From: Bimuria novae-zelandiae CBS 107.79
Taxonomy: Eukaryota; Ascomycota; Dothideomycetes; Pleosporales; Didymosphaeriaceae
DNA length: 64,000 bases
Assembly: GCA_010015655.1 (NCBI GenBank)
Contig: ML976695.1
Location: 380,660 to 444,659, forward strand
Direction: 5' to 3'
The notes beneath the pieces were generated by a model. It was given only the letters and a program-made list of their open reading frames with translations, was not told where the DNA came from and made no database searches. The first letter of the stretch is position 1, and each line of letters opens with the position of its first letter. Positions 23,753 to 35,174 of the stretch are shown here, piece by piece. Both the position numbers and the translations under genes were made by a program.

Positions 23753-24304
23753 TTGACTAGTCGCCAGTTCAGCCATACGTCCAGCCACGGAAACAACCGA
23801 GCTTCTTCCCATGCTCAATCTCAGCCCTTTGAGGCACCCTCATTGCGATATCACTCTTTACCTACGACTCCGCACATCACAACGACTATCGTTCTCGACC
23901 CACACCTCCACCCCTCGCTCCCTGTCAGCTCTACCACTCTTACAAGTGATGTACAACTACGCACACAGAACCAAATCTCTCAGAAGCTTGTAGGTTCAGT
24001 TTCGGCTTGGAACCAGAACCTCCATCCAGGATCCCCAATCCGGACGCTCTCCATACAGACTTTACCGGATCCACGGTCGCCAGGTAACCAACTGGCACGA
24101 ACAACCACTTGGCCTGGGCCCCAAGACCAATTACAGGTGCCTGGTGCTCTCGGGCGAGAGCGTTCGATTTCCCAGCCGCCATATGTGAACGAACCGATAA
24201 GCCCAGTCATATATGAAGGGCAAAGGAAGAGGGCCATGTCCAACCTTGGAACAATGTCTGAGGCACCTGACCTAGCCTTTCTAACGTGTCAACGTAGAAT
24301 ATAG
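23753..24304 (+). CDS. Open frame of unknown function, possible downstream exon
   Basis: 183 open codons, rich in Ser, Pro, Thr and Gln, with no domain I recognise. The frame opens right after a TAA and has no ATG near its start (the first codon is TTG). A branch- and acceptor-like sequence, CACTAATTGACTAG, ends at 23760, so it could be the second exon of a spliced gene whose first exon lies in 23560-23740; I could not find a first exon with a good donor. The frame stops 171 bp before the transposon island starts at 24476. The composition is host-like. It may also be a chance frame. Confidence 0.25.
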   Translation: MTSRQFSHTSSHGNNRASSHAQSQPFEAPSLRYHSLPTTPHITTTIVLDPHLHPSLPVSSTTLTSDVQLRTQNQISQKLVGSVSAWNQNLHPGSPIRTLSIQTLPDPRSPGNQLARTTTWPGPQDQLQVPGALGRERSISQPPYVNEPISPVIYEGQRKRAMSNLGTMSEAPDLAFLTCQRRI

Positions 24305-24475
24305 CGGAAAGCGACTTGGCGAAAAGATTCATGTTTCAAAACGCAGAAGCTTAGTTGTGTGCCCGATGGTGGACATATACGATGGGGTCCTTCATCATGA
24401 TGCCGGAATGCTATCAACAATGTCTTGAGACGGAAGTACCTTTTTGAAACGTCACCTTCTCGCGCTTGTGCCATA

Positions 24476-24525
24476 ACGTGTTTCACCAGTCATTGAGCCA
24501 CCCCACCAAAACCGACACGGCTTTC
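24476..24525 (+). mobile_element. Unpaired pogo-type inverted-repeat end, island boundary
   Basis: After a TA (24474-24475) come ACGTGTTTC, then one 17-bp unit ACCAGTCATTGAGCCAC and CCCACCAAAA. The plan and much of the sequence match the TIR of the element at 51418-53252, which has two units. No matching right end is present in the window, so only a terminus is left. RIP-type AT-rich DNA begins just to its right, and unmutated host DNA lies to its left. Confidence 0.75.
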
Positions 24526-25552
24526 TGCACGATAGCTTAATAACGTAATAGTTAAATTTAATATAAATAAATTAATATAATAACTATAATCTTTACGTAT
24601 ACTGGGTTCTTTTATAGCCTTACTTATAGTAGTTACTATATATAGGTAGTGCTTATAATTATCTTATATAGTCCTTCTACTGTACCCACTAGAGTACTTT
24701 TTTAGCCTCTATAGTAAGTCTTTAATCTTTTTTAGTCTATAGAGCCTTTTTAGAAGTATTATATTATCTATGCCTATCCTGCTTTTATCTATAATAATTA
24801 TTAACTATATATAGCCTTCTATTCACCTCTACTAAAATTATTACTAAGTTTATTATAAGCTAATAGCCTTTAATAATGTGACGGCCTGGCATGCCGGCAG
24901 GTCACATGACCTCGCGTACGAGGCCCAACTGCCTTACGCCCTGGTGCGGCTGCCCGCGCACCCAGCGCAGTTACTTCAGATAGATAGTTGTTCCCCTCCG
25001 ACAAGCGCACAAAAGCGCTGCGAGCCTATGTACCTACAGTCTCCTCATCTTAGTGTAGCTGAAATAGAGCCAACTTACCTCATCTACTTCTCTAGATGCA
25101 GGAGACCGTGCCCGTCCTCACAAACAAGCTATATAATAGCTTAGCTTATAAGGCCCTAGGACTATTATTATAAATAATTACGTATAAGCCTAGCTTACTA
25201 CTTAACTTAAATAATAGTATAAGGCGTTTTAGCTATCTATGCTATCTTAGCTATCTATACTATTTTAGTAACTATTTATAGTAGTAATAGTATCCTAATT
25301 ATAGCTAGGTATAAAAGAACTCAATCTAGATAAAAAGGCACTAGCCCTATTACTTAAAGCTAGTATTAATATTCTACTCTATAAAAATAGACCTACGTAT
25401 ACTTAGGTAAATTAATAAGAACTTTCCTTATTTATATAATAAATACTTTATTTAGGTGGCTTAGTTACCTTATGTCCGTACGCTGTTTTAATAGGTAAGA
25501 AATAATTAATATTTAAAATTTACTTTACTAAAACTTACTTTTTTATAGGATA
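24526..25552. other. AT-rich RIP relic of unknown origin
   Basis: Heavily TA-rich DNA with stops in every frame, containing the solo LTR at 24877-25122. I could not match it to any other element in the window. It is presumably an old transposon interior. Confidence 0.6.
24877..25122 (+). repeat. Solo LTR of family-1 Gypsy
   Basis: 246 bp, starts TGTGACGGCCTGGC and ends TCCTCACA, clearly related to the 269-bp family-1 LTRs but shorter and diverged. Flanking 5-mers are AATAA (left) and AACAA (right), a target duplication with one C-to-T change. GC-rich and little mutated although its surroundings are saturated with RIP changes. Confidence 0.9.
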
Positions 25553-25649
25553 ACGTACCTGCCAGGACCCCACCAAAATATACTATTACATATAATACAA
25601 CGTGATATCTTAACTACCTTATTAGTTTCTACTTTTAAAAAAAAGCTTA

Positions 25650-26733
25650 TATATAGCTTGAGCTTTAGGCTCTTTAATAAAATATAACTTTAACCCTACA
25701 ATGCGCTATATTTATATATACTATTTTTTAAAGTACACTAAGTACGCGACGCGCTAGAATTACTTTTTAATGTAATTATATACCTAACTTTATAAATCTC
25801 CTTCTAATAAAGAAGTAAGTAATTATTTAGTATATACTTAACTTAAATGCGCGAGGATTTCTGCCCTAGCTTGCTACTATTAAAGATATAGCTAATTTTT
25901 TATTAACTAAGTAGCGCTATAAGCCTATTAGCTAAAACTATATTATAAACTTTATAAAGCGCTAGCTAGAGCTCTAAATTAAGTTTAATTAAAAGTATAA
26001 CTATAAAAGAGCCTTCTATAAGGATCCTAAGGTTATACATGACTAGTTCTAGTTCATAAAGAATACTAAAGCTAATTATAGTATTTTAGATAAAGATACC
26101 TATAACTTTAATAAGACTAGCTTTATAATAGGCATAATATTAATATGAGTAGTTATTATAAGCTTTAAGCGTTAAGGCAGGCTAAAGAGCGTATAGTAAA
26201 GTAATAAAAAAATAAATTATAGTTATTTAGGGTATTAATACGATAGGCTAGGCGATTCTACCCTTTACTATCTTCTAGGGCAAGCACTACCTTTCTACCT
26301 AGTACTAAGAGAAGGATCTACCTCGCGACTATATTTTTAAAGTCTTTAAGAATAGCTAGATAATAAATAAGCTTAGTCTATAGTAGCTAAAACACTTTAA
26401 CGTGTATATAAAATGGCGTACTATTAGTAGCTATTAGCTACTTATTATTAATAGCTATAAAAGCTATAACATACTTAAATTCTAGTAATACTATAAGGAT
26501 AATAAAATTATTACTCTTTATATACTTCTATATTTATCGCACCTCTTATAGCTACTAGATATAAAGTGTTTCTCGCTATTAAAGAAGGCGTATAGGCGCT
26601 AAGCTAAGGATCTAATTCGCAACTATATTACGCTATAAATATTATAGTAAGGCTAGGCACAACTTGCGTACCTATAAATAGGCTATAAAAGTAGATTCTA
26701 AGTAGATTAGCTTTTTTATAATTTCTCATAACT
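25650..26733 (+). pseudogene. Fot1-like transposase, 3'-truncated, RIP-inactivated
   Basis: Borders are approximate. A Tc5/CENP-B type DNA-binding segment (NARGFLP) begins near 25850, and the first catalytic motif of the DDE domain follows near 26100, reading YNFNKTSF where the family has NFDETGF: the catalytic Asp codon has become Asn by G-to-A. Later DDE segments are recognisable up to the Gypsy insertion at 26734. Numerous TAG/TAA codons replace Gln and Trp. Confidence 0.75.
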
Positions 26734-27158
26734 TGTTAAGATCGACCTAACATGACGCAGGCGGGGTATTGGTACTTATCCGTGCGCCTAGCCAAGATTC
26801 CTGACTTAGCCACGGGTTACGTGACAAATCACGCGTCCTAGAAATATCGGAAGTCCCAAAAGTATCTTGGCACATGGACTTTGGGACTTATAGAATTATT
26901 AGGATTTATAGGATAGGACTTATATATAGGAATATTAAAGGTAAACTCTCTATCTTCGTGTTTAACCTAAGTTATTAATCTATTATTTAAATTATACTTT
27001 AGCCTTAGTTAATTCGTTTATAACTGCGCACTACCTTTAATACTAATAAATCTATTAATATATATAAGCTATTAATACCTCTTTCTTATCTTATAATACT
27101 CTTACCTAAGAACTACCCTTAGTCTCCTTTAGGACTAGGTACCCTAAAGGGGTTAATA
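26734..27158 (+). repeat. 5' LTR of family-2 Gypsy
   Basis: 425 bp. The inner part is RIP-mutated relative to the 3' LTR and the reverse is true elsewhere, so each LTR preserves different original bases. Confidence 0.9.
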
Positions 27159-27647
27159 TCTTAAACACCCTTAATATAAGTACTATAAGGACCCTTACCT
27201 CTTCTATAGCTTTTAATAGCACTAGTATTATACTAATAAAGGATAGCAAAAATAAGGCGCATAAATCTAATTTATATAATAGTAATTATAAGCTTCTTAA
27301 TATATAGCTACTATAACTAGACCTATACTTCTTCGACTAAAACAACAATCTTACGGACAAAAAAAGGTTATCTTTGTAGTAATATACATGCGAGGAGCAG
27401 CTAAAGAATAGATCTAATTATATCTAGTTAAATAGATAGATATAGACTATAAAGAACTAGGATGAAAACTACATAAATAGCTATATTAACGTAGTTAATA
27501 TTATTAAAGACTATCCTAGCTTTAAGAAGTGCCTTAAATAACTATTTAGAATTGCTAATAAAACTGCTATAGCTAAGTAAGCTATCTAAATAATGTAGTA
27601 ATAATAATCCGCAGCTAAATATATAGCTAAATTTTATAAGTATACTA

Positions 27648-29499
27648 ACGTGTCCGGCAAGCGAGCTGGCCGGATAAGCGAGCTGGCCACCCCACTAACT
27701 TCTTATACCTTTATAGTGATTTATCTTAACAACATAATAAGATAATAGAATAAAATTAGTATTATAGATTAAAGAGTATTTATAGTATCTATCTTATATA
27801 TTCGCGCGTTATAGCTAGTCTTCTTGTAGTAGCTATAGCGTGTTAAAGCCTGTTAATTAGCACCTAATCGCACCCTATCTTAACGTATTTTACCCTTTAT
27901 TTACTACTTAGTATCCTTTTAAGTAATAATATCCTCTGCCTCCGCCTTTATTACGGCGCCTTACTACTATATCCGCTTCCTTTTTTACTTTCTACGCGTT
28001 ATAGTAGCCTTATTTACCTTCTTTAGGCTCTTAATTTAATTACGTATTAACGCGATCTTATATATTACCTTTATAAAACCTTTTTTAAGCTAATTAAGCC
28101 TCTTTATAATAAAAGCAAGTGATAACCTCTTATACTTTTAAATTTTATTATAAATTAATATTAATTAAGCCTCTATTTTACACGTGTTACTAAGTGTTTT
28201 AGCTTCTTATAGGGTAACCTCTAGCGGAGGCGGCGTCGGTGTACGGAGCCTTACATTAAGCTTTAATATCACCACCTCTAGATTGTGTAGGACTAGCCCA
28301 GCGCCTCGAAAGCTTGTATAGATATTCTCCTTTATAATTAATTACTTATAGGCTACGTAGAAGGCTAGTAAAAACTCTAACTTTATAATATAATTAATAT
28401 AGTTACGTATCAGGCTTTTAATGTAGTAATTATACACGCGCTTTAATAGCGAAAAGTAGCTAATATTAAGTAGCTATAGGAGGTGTAATAAATATAGTAG
28501 TATATAAGAAGTAATAATATTATTCTTCTTATATAGCTCTTAAATTTTAAGCAAGTTATAGTTTTTATAACTATTAAGTATAAGTAGCTAGCGCGCGCCT
28601 ACCCTACGCTTTACTATATACTTAATAAAGTGTCTTAGCTACTCTACTCTAAGCTTATTAGTAGTCTAGCTATTGTCGCTTACTATAAAGGCTTAGTTAC
28701 GCGGTAAATTATCGTCCTTATACTAGGTAGAGAGGTAATACTAGCTAAAGAAGATAATAAAGGGAGGGATTGCCTAGCTAGTAGCGTTAATTCTATAGAT
28801 TACTATAGTTTACCTATAATTATCTAATTAAATAGCCTTTAGTCTGCCGCGTCTCTCTAAACCTATAATAATAAGCTAAGCTAATATCTTGCCTATTATA
28901 AAGCTAGTCTTATTAAAGTTATAGGTATCTTTATTATAAATACTATAGGTGGCCTTTGTGCGCGCTATAAGCTCAAACTAAACCCTAATAGCCTCTAGAT
29001 CCTTATATAGAGCTCTCTATTAATTGTACGGCTAATTAAATCGTGTAGTAAGGTAGTCTATTCGCATGACAAAGTTGCGTAGCCACTTTTCGCTAATCTT
29101 GCCAGCGCTTCGCTTAGCGAGCAGCTTATCCGCTATATCTCGTACAGCACCTAGCGTGGGCGGAAATCCTCGCGAATCTAGGTTAAGTATATACCTAATA
29201 ATTACCTCCTCTTCTATTTTAGTAAGCTTTTTTAATTTAGGCTTATAATTACGTCGCGTAGTAATTCTAGCGCGTTAAGTCTAGAGCGTAAATTAAGGGA
29301 TATTATATATAGATATAGCTATTTAAACACTTTTTATTTAGTAGCTATTTATACTTAATAGAGCAAGGAGTATATCTGCTTTGTTATAAGATAATTAAGG
29401 AGCTTTTAGTTAAGATATTATAGTTAATAGGTGACGCGTTGCGAAAAGCTGGTGGGGTGGCCAGCTCGCTTACCCGGCCAGCTCGCTTGCCGGACACGT
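27648..29499 (-). mobile_element. Fot1/pogo-like transposon inside the family-2 Gypsy
   Basis: 1852 bp flanked by TA (27646-27647, 29500-29501). Both inverted repeats begin ACGTGTCCG and contain two 17-bp units, GCAAGCGAGCTGGCCGG and ATAAGCGAGCTGGCCAC, then CCCAC. Length fits the roughly 1.9 kb of Fot1. The transposase runs on the minus strand. It lies within gag of the family-2 element. Confidence 0.95.
27760..29380 (-). pseudogene. Fot1-like transposase, RIP-inactivated
   Basis: Read from the right end on the minus strand: a helix-turn-helix region, then KLTKIEEEVIIRYIL and LDSRGFPPTL (about 29100-29250), a Tc5/CENP-B DNA-binding domain, then KWLRNFVMR. The DDE domain follows with many RIP stops; a proline-rich LRTPTPPP tail lies near 28200-28230. 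Start and end are approximate because the initiator was not identified. Confidence 0.85.
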
Positions 29500-32400
29500 T
29501 ATATAGCTTAAGTAAGAAGAAGAATTCTTTAAGAATATATATAAGCAAGGACTTAAGTATAAGGTACGAGAAGAACCCCTACGTAGCAGTATAAAAATTA
29601 ACCCCCTTAATAAACTATATAAGGAATTAATTAGGATTAAAGGAGAATAGTTCGCGCTACAAAAAGAGTTTCGCAGGAACCTAAGAAATACTAGTTTTAG
29701 AAAACTAGTACCTATGGTCCATAGGGCACCACTAAAGGCGCCTTAATAATAGTAACGCGACTTTTATAGCTAGTAGCCAATAAAAGAAATCTAATTTAAT
29801 AATTTAAAAAAGAGATTAGAGAAGGTCCTAGGCCCTTAAAAGCCTAAAAATAACTATATATAACTCTTAAATAGAACTTAACTACTAAGAACTAAGACAC
29901 GTACCTGCTTTACATATAGTAAACTAGGCTATATCGCCAGGAACTACAGATTTAAGAACAAGGTTATTAGATAGTTAAATATACTAACCGTCGCTAACGA
30001 ACTAGATAATGAAGAATAGCAGGTAATACCCTCTATTAAGATATTAGATAATAACTTAGAGTAATTAGACTTGCCTAACTTACGACTATATAAAGATGTA
30101 AATAAAGGATAAAACGTAAAAGAAATTAAGCAAATTTAGTAATCTCCTACGCCACACCCGAATAGAATTAATTAAATAAAAAAAACTATAAATGTCTTTA
30201 ACTTCTTAGAACTACATTAACCACGCGAAGCAGACTTCGGATGCACCGCTATAGAATATACACTAACTACATATTATCGAAAACAAACTAACATCGTTAG
30301 TAAAAAAGATAGCGAATAGGCTAATAAACGCTACTAAAAAGATACTAAGAAGAACTATCCTGTTAAGAATCTAATATATAAACTATAGTATAACCTAGAC
30401 CACCGCAACCCACTGCATAAGAATCTACGATAGAGATTCTATAGAAAATACTAATATATAATCTACTACTTAATAAAGTAACATAGATACTTTCCTCCGT
30501 AATAATAGTAATACTATTAAAAATAGTTTAATTACCTAATCTTACATTGTGATGTCTACCTTTAAGATAAATAAGAGGTAAGATACTTTATATAGCTAAA
30601 TAACGCTAAGAACTAAGCCTCATTACTACCAGTAAATAGATAATGTATATTATAGATCTAATAAATATATCTACACCCTAATTGCACGCAACACGCAGAT
30701 TAGAAGTAAAAATATAAATTTAATAGACTAAGTAGGGAATTTACAACTCTAAGAATTAAATTAGCCACGAATAGTAAAGCATCCTATAATAAGGCTTAGT
30801 AGTAGCTATAGGATAAAAAAAGAAGAATTACCCTAAGCTAGTAAATACACTAATTAAGAAAATAACTTTTTTAAACCTAGGCTTAGGCAGGAAAACGCCT
30901 TTAAAAAATTAAATACTACAAATAGTTAAGTATTAATTAAGCTATTAGTGTAGCTTAAAAGAGTATAAATAAAGGCCGTGCTAAACTTAAGAGCACAGGA
31001 GAACTATATAAGGTTAAAATAATACTTACGATTTATAGATACTAAGAAATAATTACCTTTAGTATCCTTAAAGAAGCTAGTTATAACGTAGTACTAAAAA
31101 TATCTTAGTTAAGGAAGCATAACCCTATTATCAATTAAGCAAAAAGAACGCTATCCTTTAAACACTATAATTATATATTATAAGCTAAACCTACGTATTA
31201 ATAAAGTATAATAGTAAATAAGAAAGTTATAAACACCTTAGTCTCACGACTAGAAGTTAATAAACATAAAATTACCTTAGTAGACGCTAGTAGAAACCAC
31301 TAGGTCACAGAGCGCAAGAAGATAGACAACACACTTTATAAAATTCTAGAATGCTATCGAGCATGGAATTATATGTTTACTAAACAAGAAGGAAAAGCCA
31401 ACCTTCTAGAATATTAACCTTAAGATTATGCGATTAACCTAGAAGGAGGAAAGACGCTACCCTTTAGACTATTATATAGTAAAACTAAAAAAGAACTCGA
31501 GCAGGAAATTGTTTTTTTAAAATAAACCTTACTAAAGGATATATTAAACCCTTAAAGTCACTAGCAGTAAGCCTATTTATATCATACAAAAAAAGGATAG
31601 ATAACTAAGGCCGTATATAAACTATAGGAAACTTAACGACATAATAATTAAGAATTAATACCTACTACTAAATATCTTAAAACTCTAAGACTAACTCTTA
31701 AGAGTAAAGATCTTTAAAATAATAGATTTATAAGATAGATACTACCTTATATATATTAGGGAAGGTAACAAGTAAAAGATAGTATTTAGAACACGCTATA
31801 GACTATTTAAATATATAATTATACTTTTTAGACGTCCAAGCGCACTAGTAACCTTTTAAGCACTTATTAATAATATTTTACGTAATTATCTAGATATATT
31901 TATTATCGCCTACATAGATAACATTCTCGTCTTTTCTAAAAACAAATTAGATCACGTACCGCACGTACAGACAGTACTAAAAGCACTAGATCAGGCATAC
32001 CTACGGATTAAGCTAAAGAAATGCAAATTCTATATACAGAAACTAGAATTTCTAGGACACATTGTTAGCATAGAAGAAATATAAGTAAGCCTAAATAAGA
32101 TTAAATGCGTAAAAAACTAGCCGCGACTAAAAAAAGTAAAAGATATTTAAGAATTCTTAAAATTCTATAGATTTAACAGGTAATTTATTAAGGACTACAC
32201 TAAAATTATAATACCTTTTACTAACTTTATAAAGAAGAATACACCTTTTGTATAGAGAGTAGAGTATAGAATATTATTCTAACTCTTAAAAACTATATAT
32301 ATTATGCCACCCGTGCTAGTATACTTTAGAGATAATAAACCTCTATAATTTAAAACTAATACTAGTAACCACGCTACAGGTGTATGTGTAAAATAGTTCT

Positions 32401-34638
32401 AATATAGGTATTAGTATCTAATAGCCTACTACGTACTCAAATGGAACAACGCGGAAATATAATATAATATATATAATAAAGAACTCTACGCGATTATAAA
32501 AGCACTTAAGTATTTAAAAATCTCTATATATATAGCTATTTAAAACTTATAATCTTTACGGATTATAAGAACCTTTTAAAGTTCACAACTATAAAAGAAC
32601 TAACACCACGTTAGGCAAGGTAGGTAGAGATTATAAGATAGTATAAATTCAAGATTATACACACGCCAGGCAAAGAAAATAGACAAGAAGACGCCCTAAG
32701 TAGGCGCAAAGACTTGGCAGGAGACAAAATTAAGATATACTTTACTATTCGATAATAAAATAACAAAAGATTATTAGAACCTATAGTAGAACTTAACTAA
32801 CTCCTTGTAACTACACGAAAAGTACAGACTAAGATTATATAATAATAACACAATAACCCTATATATAGACACCTAAGAGTAAGAAAAACAATAAAACTTA
32901 TCTAAAGGAATTACTTATTTAGAGGAATAACGGAAGCAATTATAAGATATACCTAAAGATATATAAGTTACTAATAGAACAAACACGCCACACACCTTAA
33001 GTATAAAGAGATATAAGCAATCTAGTTACCTACGACACTTTAGAAAGATATCGCTATAGACTTTATAACTAGGCTACCTAAATTAAAAGACCCATTAAAC
33101 AGAATAAGATACGACGCTATATTAGTAATCGTTTATTAATTTACTAAATACGTGGAATTACTACCTTGTTAGAAAATAACTATAGCTAAAGAACTAGTAT
33201 TCCTTATCCTAGATTAACTTGTATAATACTACAGCATTCTAAAGACAATTAGCGATAGAAATAAGCTATTTACCTTAAACTACTAAATAACGCTTATAAG
33301 ACTTATTAAAATAAAATAAAAGTTATCCATAGTATATTATTTATAGACAAACGGACGAACAGAACGTACGAATTAGACAATTAAAACGTACCTACGCATC
33401 TACTATAATAACTAGATGAATAACTAGATTTCCTTATTACTTATAGCATAACTAGCATATAATAACAAAGTATTAGCAGTAACTAGATACACACTATTCT
33501 ACGTAAACCATGAAAGACACTTATATCTCTTTAATTAAGTATTTCCTATAGTAATTAGGACGAAAGAAGCGATTAATATAGCAGAAACTATAAAAAAGAC
33601 ACACGAATAACTCTAAAAGAATCTTAAAAAAGTTTAATAACAAAGTATTCCTTATATAAACTAAAAATAAATAGTACCTTAGCTAAAGAAGGGGGATAAA
33701 GCATATCTACTTATAAAGAATCTTTAAACTTAAAAGAAGAAACTTAAGAAACTAGATTATATTAAGGTTAAACTATTTTTTATTTCTAAATAAGTATTAT
33801 TAATCAACTACTAATTAGAACTACCACTAGACGCAAAGATACACCTAGTATTTTATATTAACTAATTAGAACCTGTAGACCCCAAAATACTAGTTAAAAC
33901 AACCTTCTATTACTAACCTAAGGAAGAAAATAAATTTGAAGTTAAATAAATACTATCTTATTAAAAAAAATACCTATATAGTAAAAATACTTAGGAACTG
34001 GGGACTACTTACAAAACTACTAAGAAAGAATCTAATAATACTAGCGCACTACTATGCAGTAGAAAAGGAAGGTTTTAACTAGATCATAAACTAGTCTATT
34101 ACCCTGGTACCTAAAGTAGCATTAAGATTAATTAATACTATTACCTAAGTAAGCTCCTTACGAGCCTTTAAGGCCTCTAACTTATCTATTATAGATATAC
34201 TATAATTAAATAACTCTTATTCCTTTTAATATAACTTATACGCTAATTACATAATTGCGCTATCTTCTCTCGTGCTAGATAAGCACGCAAAAGCGCTGTA
34301 TAAGTAAATTCTTCTTTTACCTAAAGTTTTACTTCCTCTTTAGCCTCTAACTTTTCTAGTCTTTCTAACTCGGCATCTGTTTTTAAATAATCTAGTAAAG
34401 GAATCTTTACTGGCTTACGCTTTTAATTACTATACTAAACATAATTTATGCACTTCGAGTGCAGTGACGACAAGCGATAGGGTAACTACTTTTTAACATA
34501 GTACGTATATATAACTATAGTAAATACGTAGTTTTGTTTAAGATAATTAGCTTACGAATAATAGTATTAGGCGGATTAAGAAAGTAGCTTTATAAGTAGT
34601 TAACTTATAAGGACATTAAATATAGAGAGGGGAGCTAA

Positions 34639-35075
34639 TGTTAAGATCTATTAAGGCTTAATATAACGTAGGCGGGGCATTAGCACTTATATATACGCCT
34701 AGCTAAGATTCCTAACTTAGCTATAGGTCACGTAATAAATTACGCGTTCTAGAATAATAAGAGTCCTAGAAGTATCTTGGCATATAGAACTTTAGGACTT
34801 ATAGGATTATCAGGATTTATAAGATAGAACTTATATATAGAAATATTGAAAGTAAACTCTCTATCTTCGTATTTAACTTAAGTTATTAATTTATTATTTA
34901 AATTATACTTTAGCTATAGTTGATTCCTTTATAATCGCGCACTACCTTTTATACTAATAACTTTACTATTATTAATACGTGTAAGCTATTAATACCCCTT
35001 GCTTGCCTTATAGTACTCTTGCCCAAGAACCAACCCTAGTCTCCTTTAGGACTAGCTACCCCGAAGGGCTTAACA
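34639..35075 (+). repeat. 3' LTR of family-2 Gypsy
   Basis: 437 bp, TGTTAAG to CTTAACA, adjoining the TAACT target copy. Length differs from the 5' LTR by 12 bp, so at least one indel has occurred. Confidence 0.9.
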
Positions 35076-35174
35076 TAACTATTAATACGCGTTCTATCAT
35101 GTCGCGTATAGTATAGATTTTAGTGGGGTCTTGGCGGGGTGTCCAGCTCGCTTGTGAGGTACGTTAATACCTTT

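Larger units (their letters stand above)
27262..34100 (+). pseudogene. gag-pol of family-2 Gypsy, RIP-inactivated and interrupted
   Basis: Borders are approximate. Gag is split by the Fot1-like element. A gag zinc knuckle (C-x2-Y-x4-Y-x4-Y, from C-x2-C-x4-H-x4-C) is near 29892-29950. The reverse transcriptase box reads YIDNILVFS near 31911, with the second catalytic Asp turned to Asn. RNase H is near 32340 (KTNTSNHATG), integrase about 32900-33700 (IAIDFIT, then ISDRN), and a carboxy segment near 33940 (FEVKQILS-like) resembles a chromodomain start. Stops throughout are TAG/TAA at Gln/Trp positions. Confidence 0.88.
26734..35075 (+). mobile_element. Ty3/Gypsy chromovirus, family 2
   Basis: LTRs at 26734-27158 and 34639-35075 start TGTTAAG and end CTTAACA (GTTAATA after mutation in the left copy). 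The target duplication TAACT is at 26729-26733 and 35076-35080. A purine-rich tract (GAGAGGGGAG) precedes the 3' LTR. Net length without the nested Fot1-like element is 6488 bp. Coding direction is plus. The element sits inside the pogo element 25553-35164. Confidence 0.95.
25553..35164 (+). mobile_element. Deleted pogo/Fot1-like element hosting a Gypsy
   Basis: Ends begin ACGTACCT on both sides and share the following CCCCAC(C/T)AAAAT block; TA dinucleotides flank at 25551-25552 and 35165-35166. The right end has a 9-bp tip plus one 17-bp unit ACAAGCGAGCTGGACAC; the left end lacks that unit. Net length without the nested Gypsy is about 1.27 kb, short for a Fot1-type element, and only 84 bp follow the Gypsy, so the transposase carboxy end is missing. 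Confidence 0.85.

Noticed and set aside
29066..29248. Plus-strand 60-codon frame
   Set aside because: Complement of the DNA-binding domain of the Fot1-like transposase.
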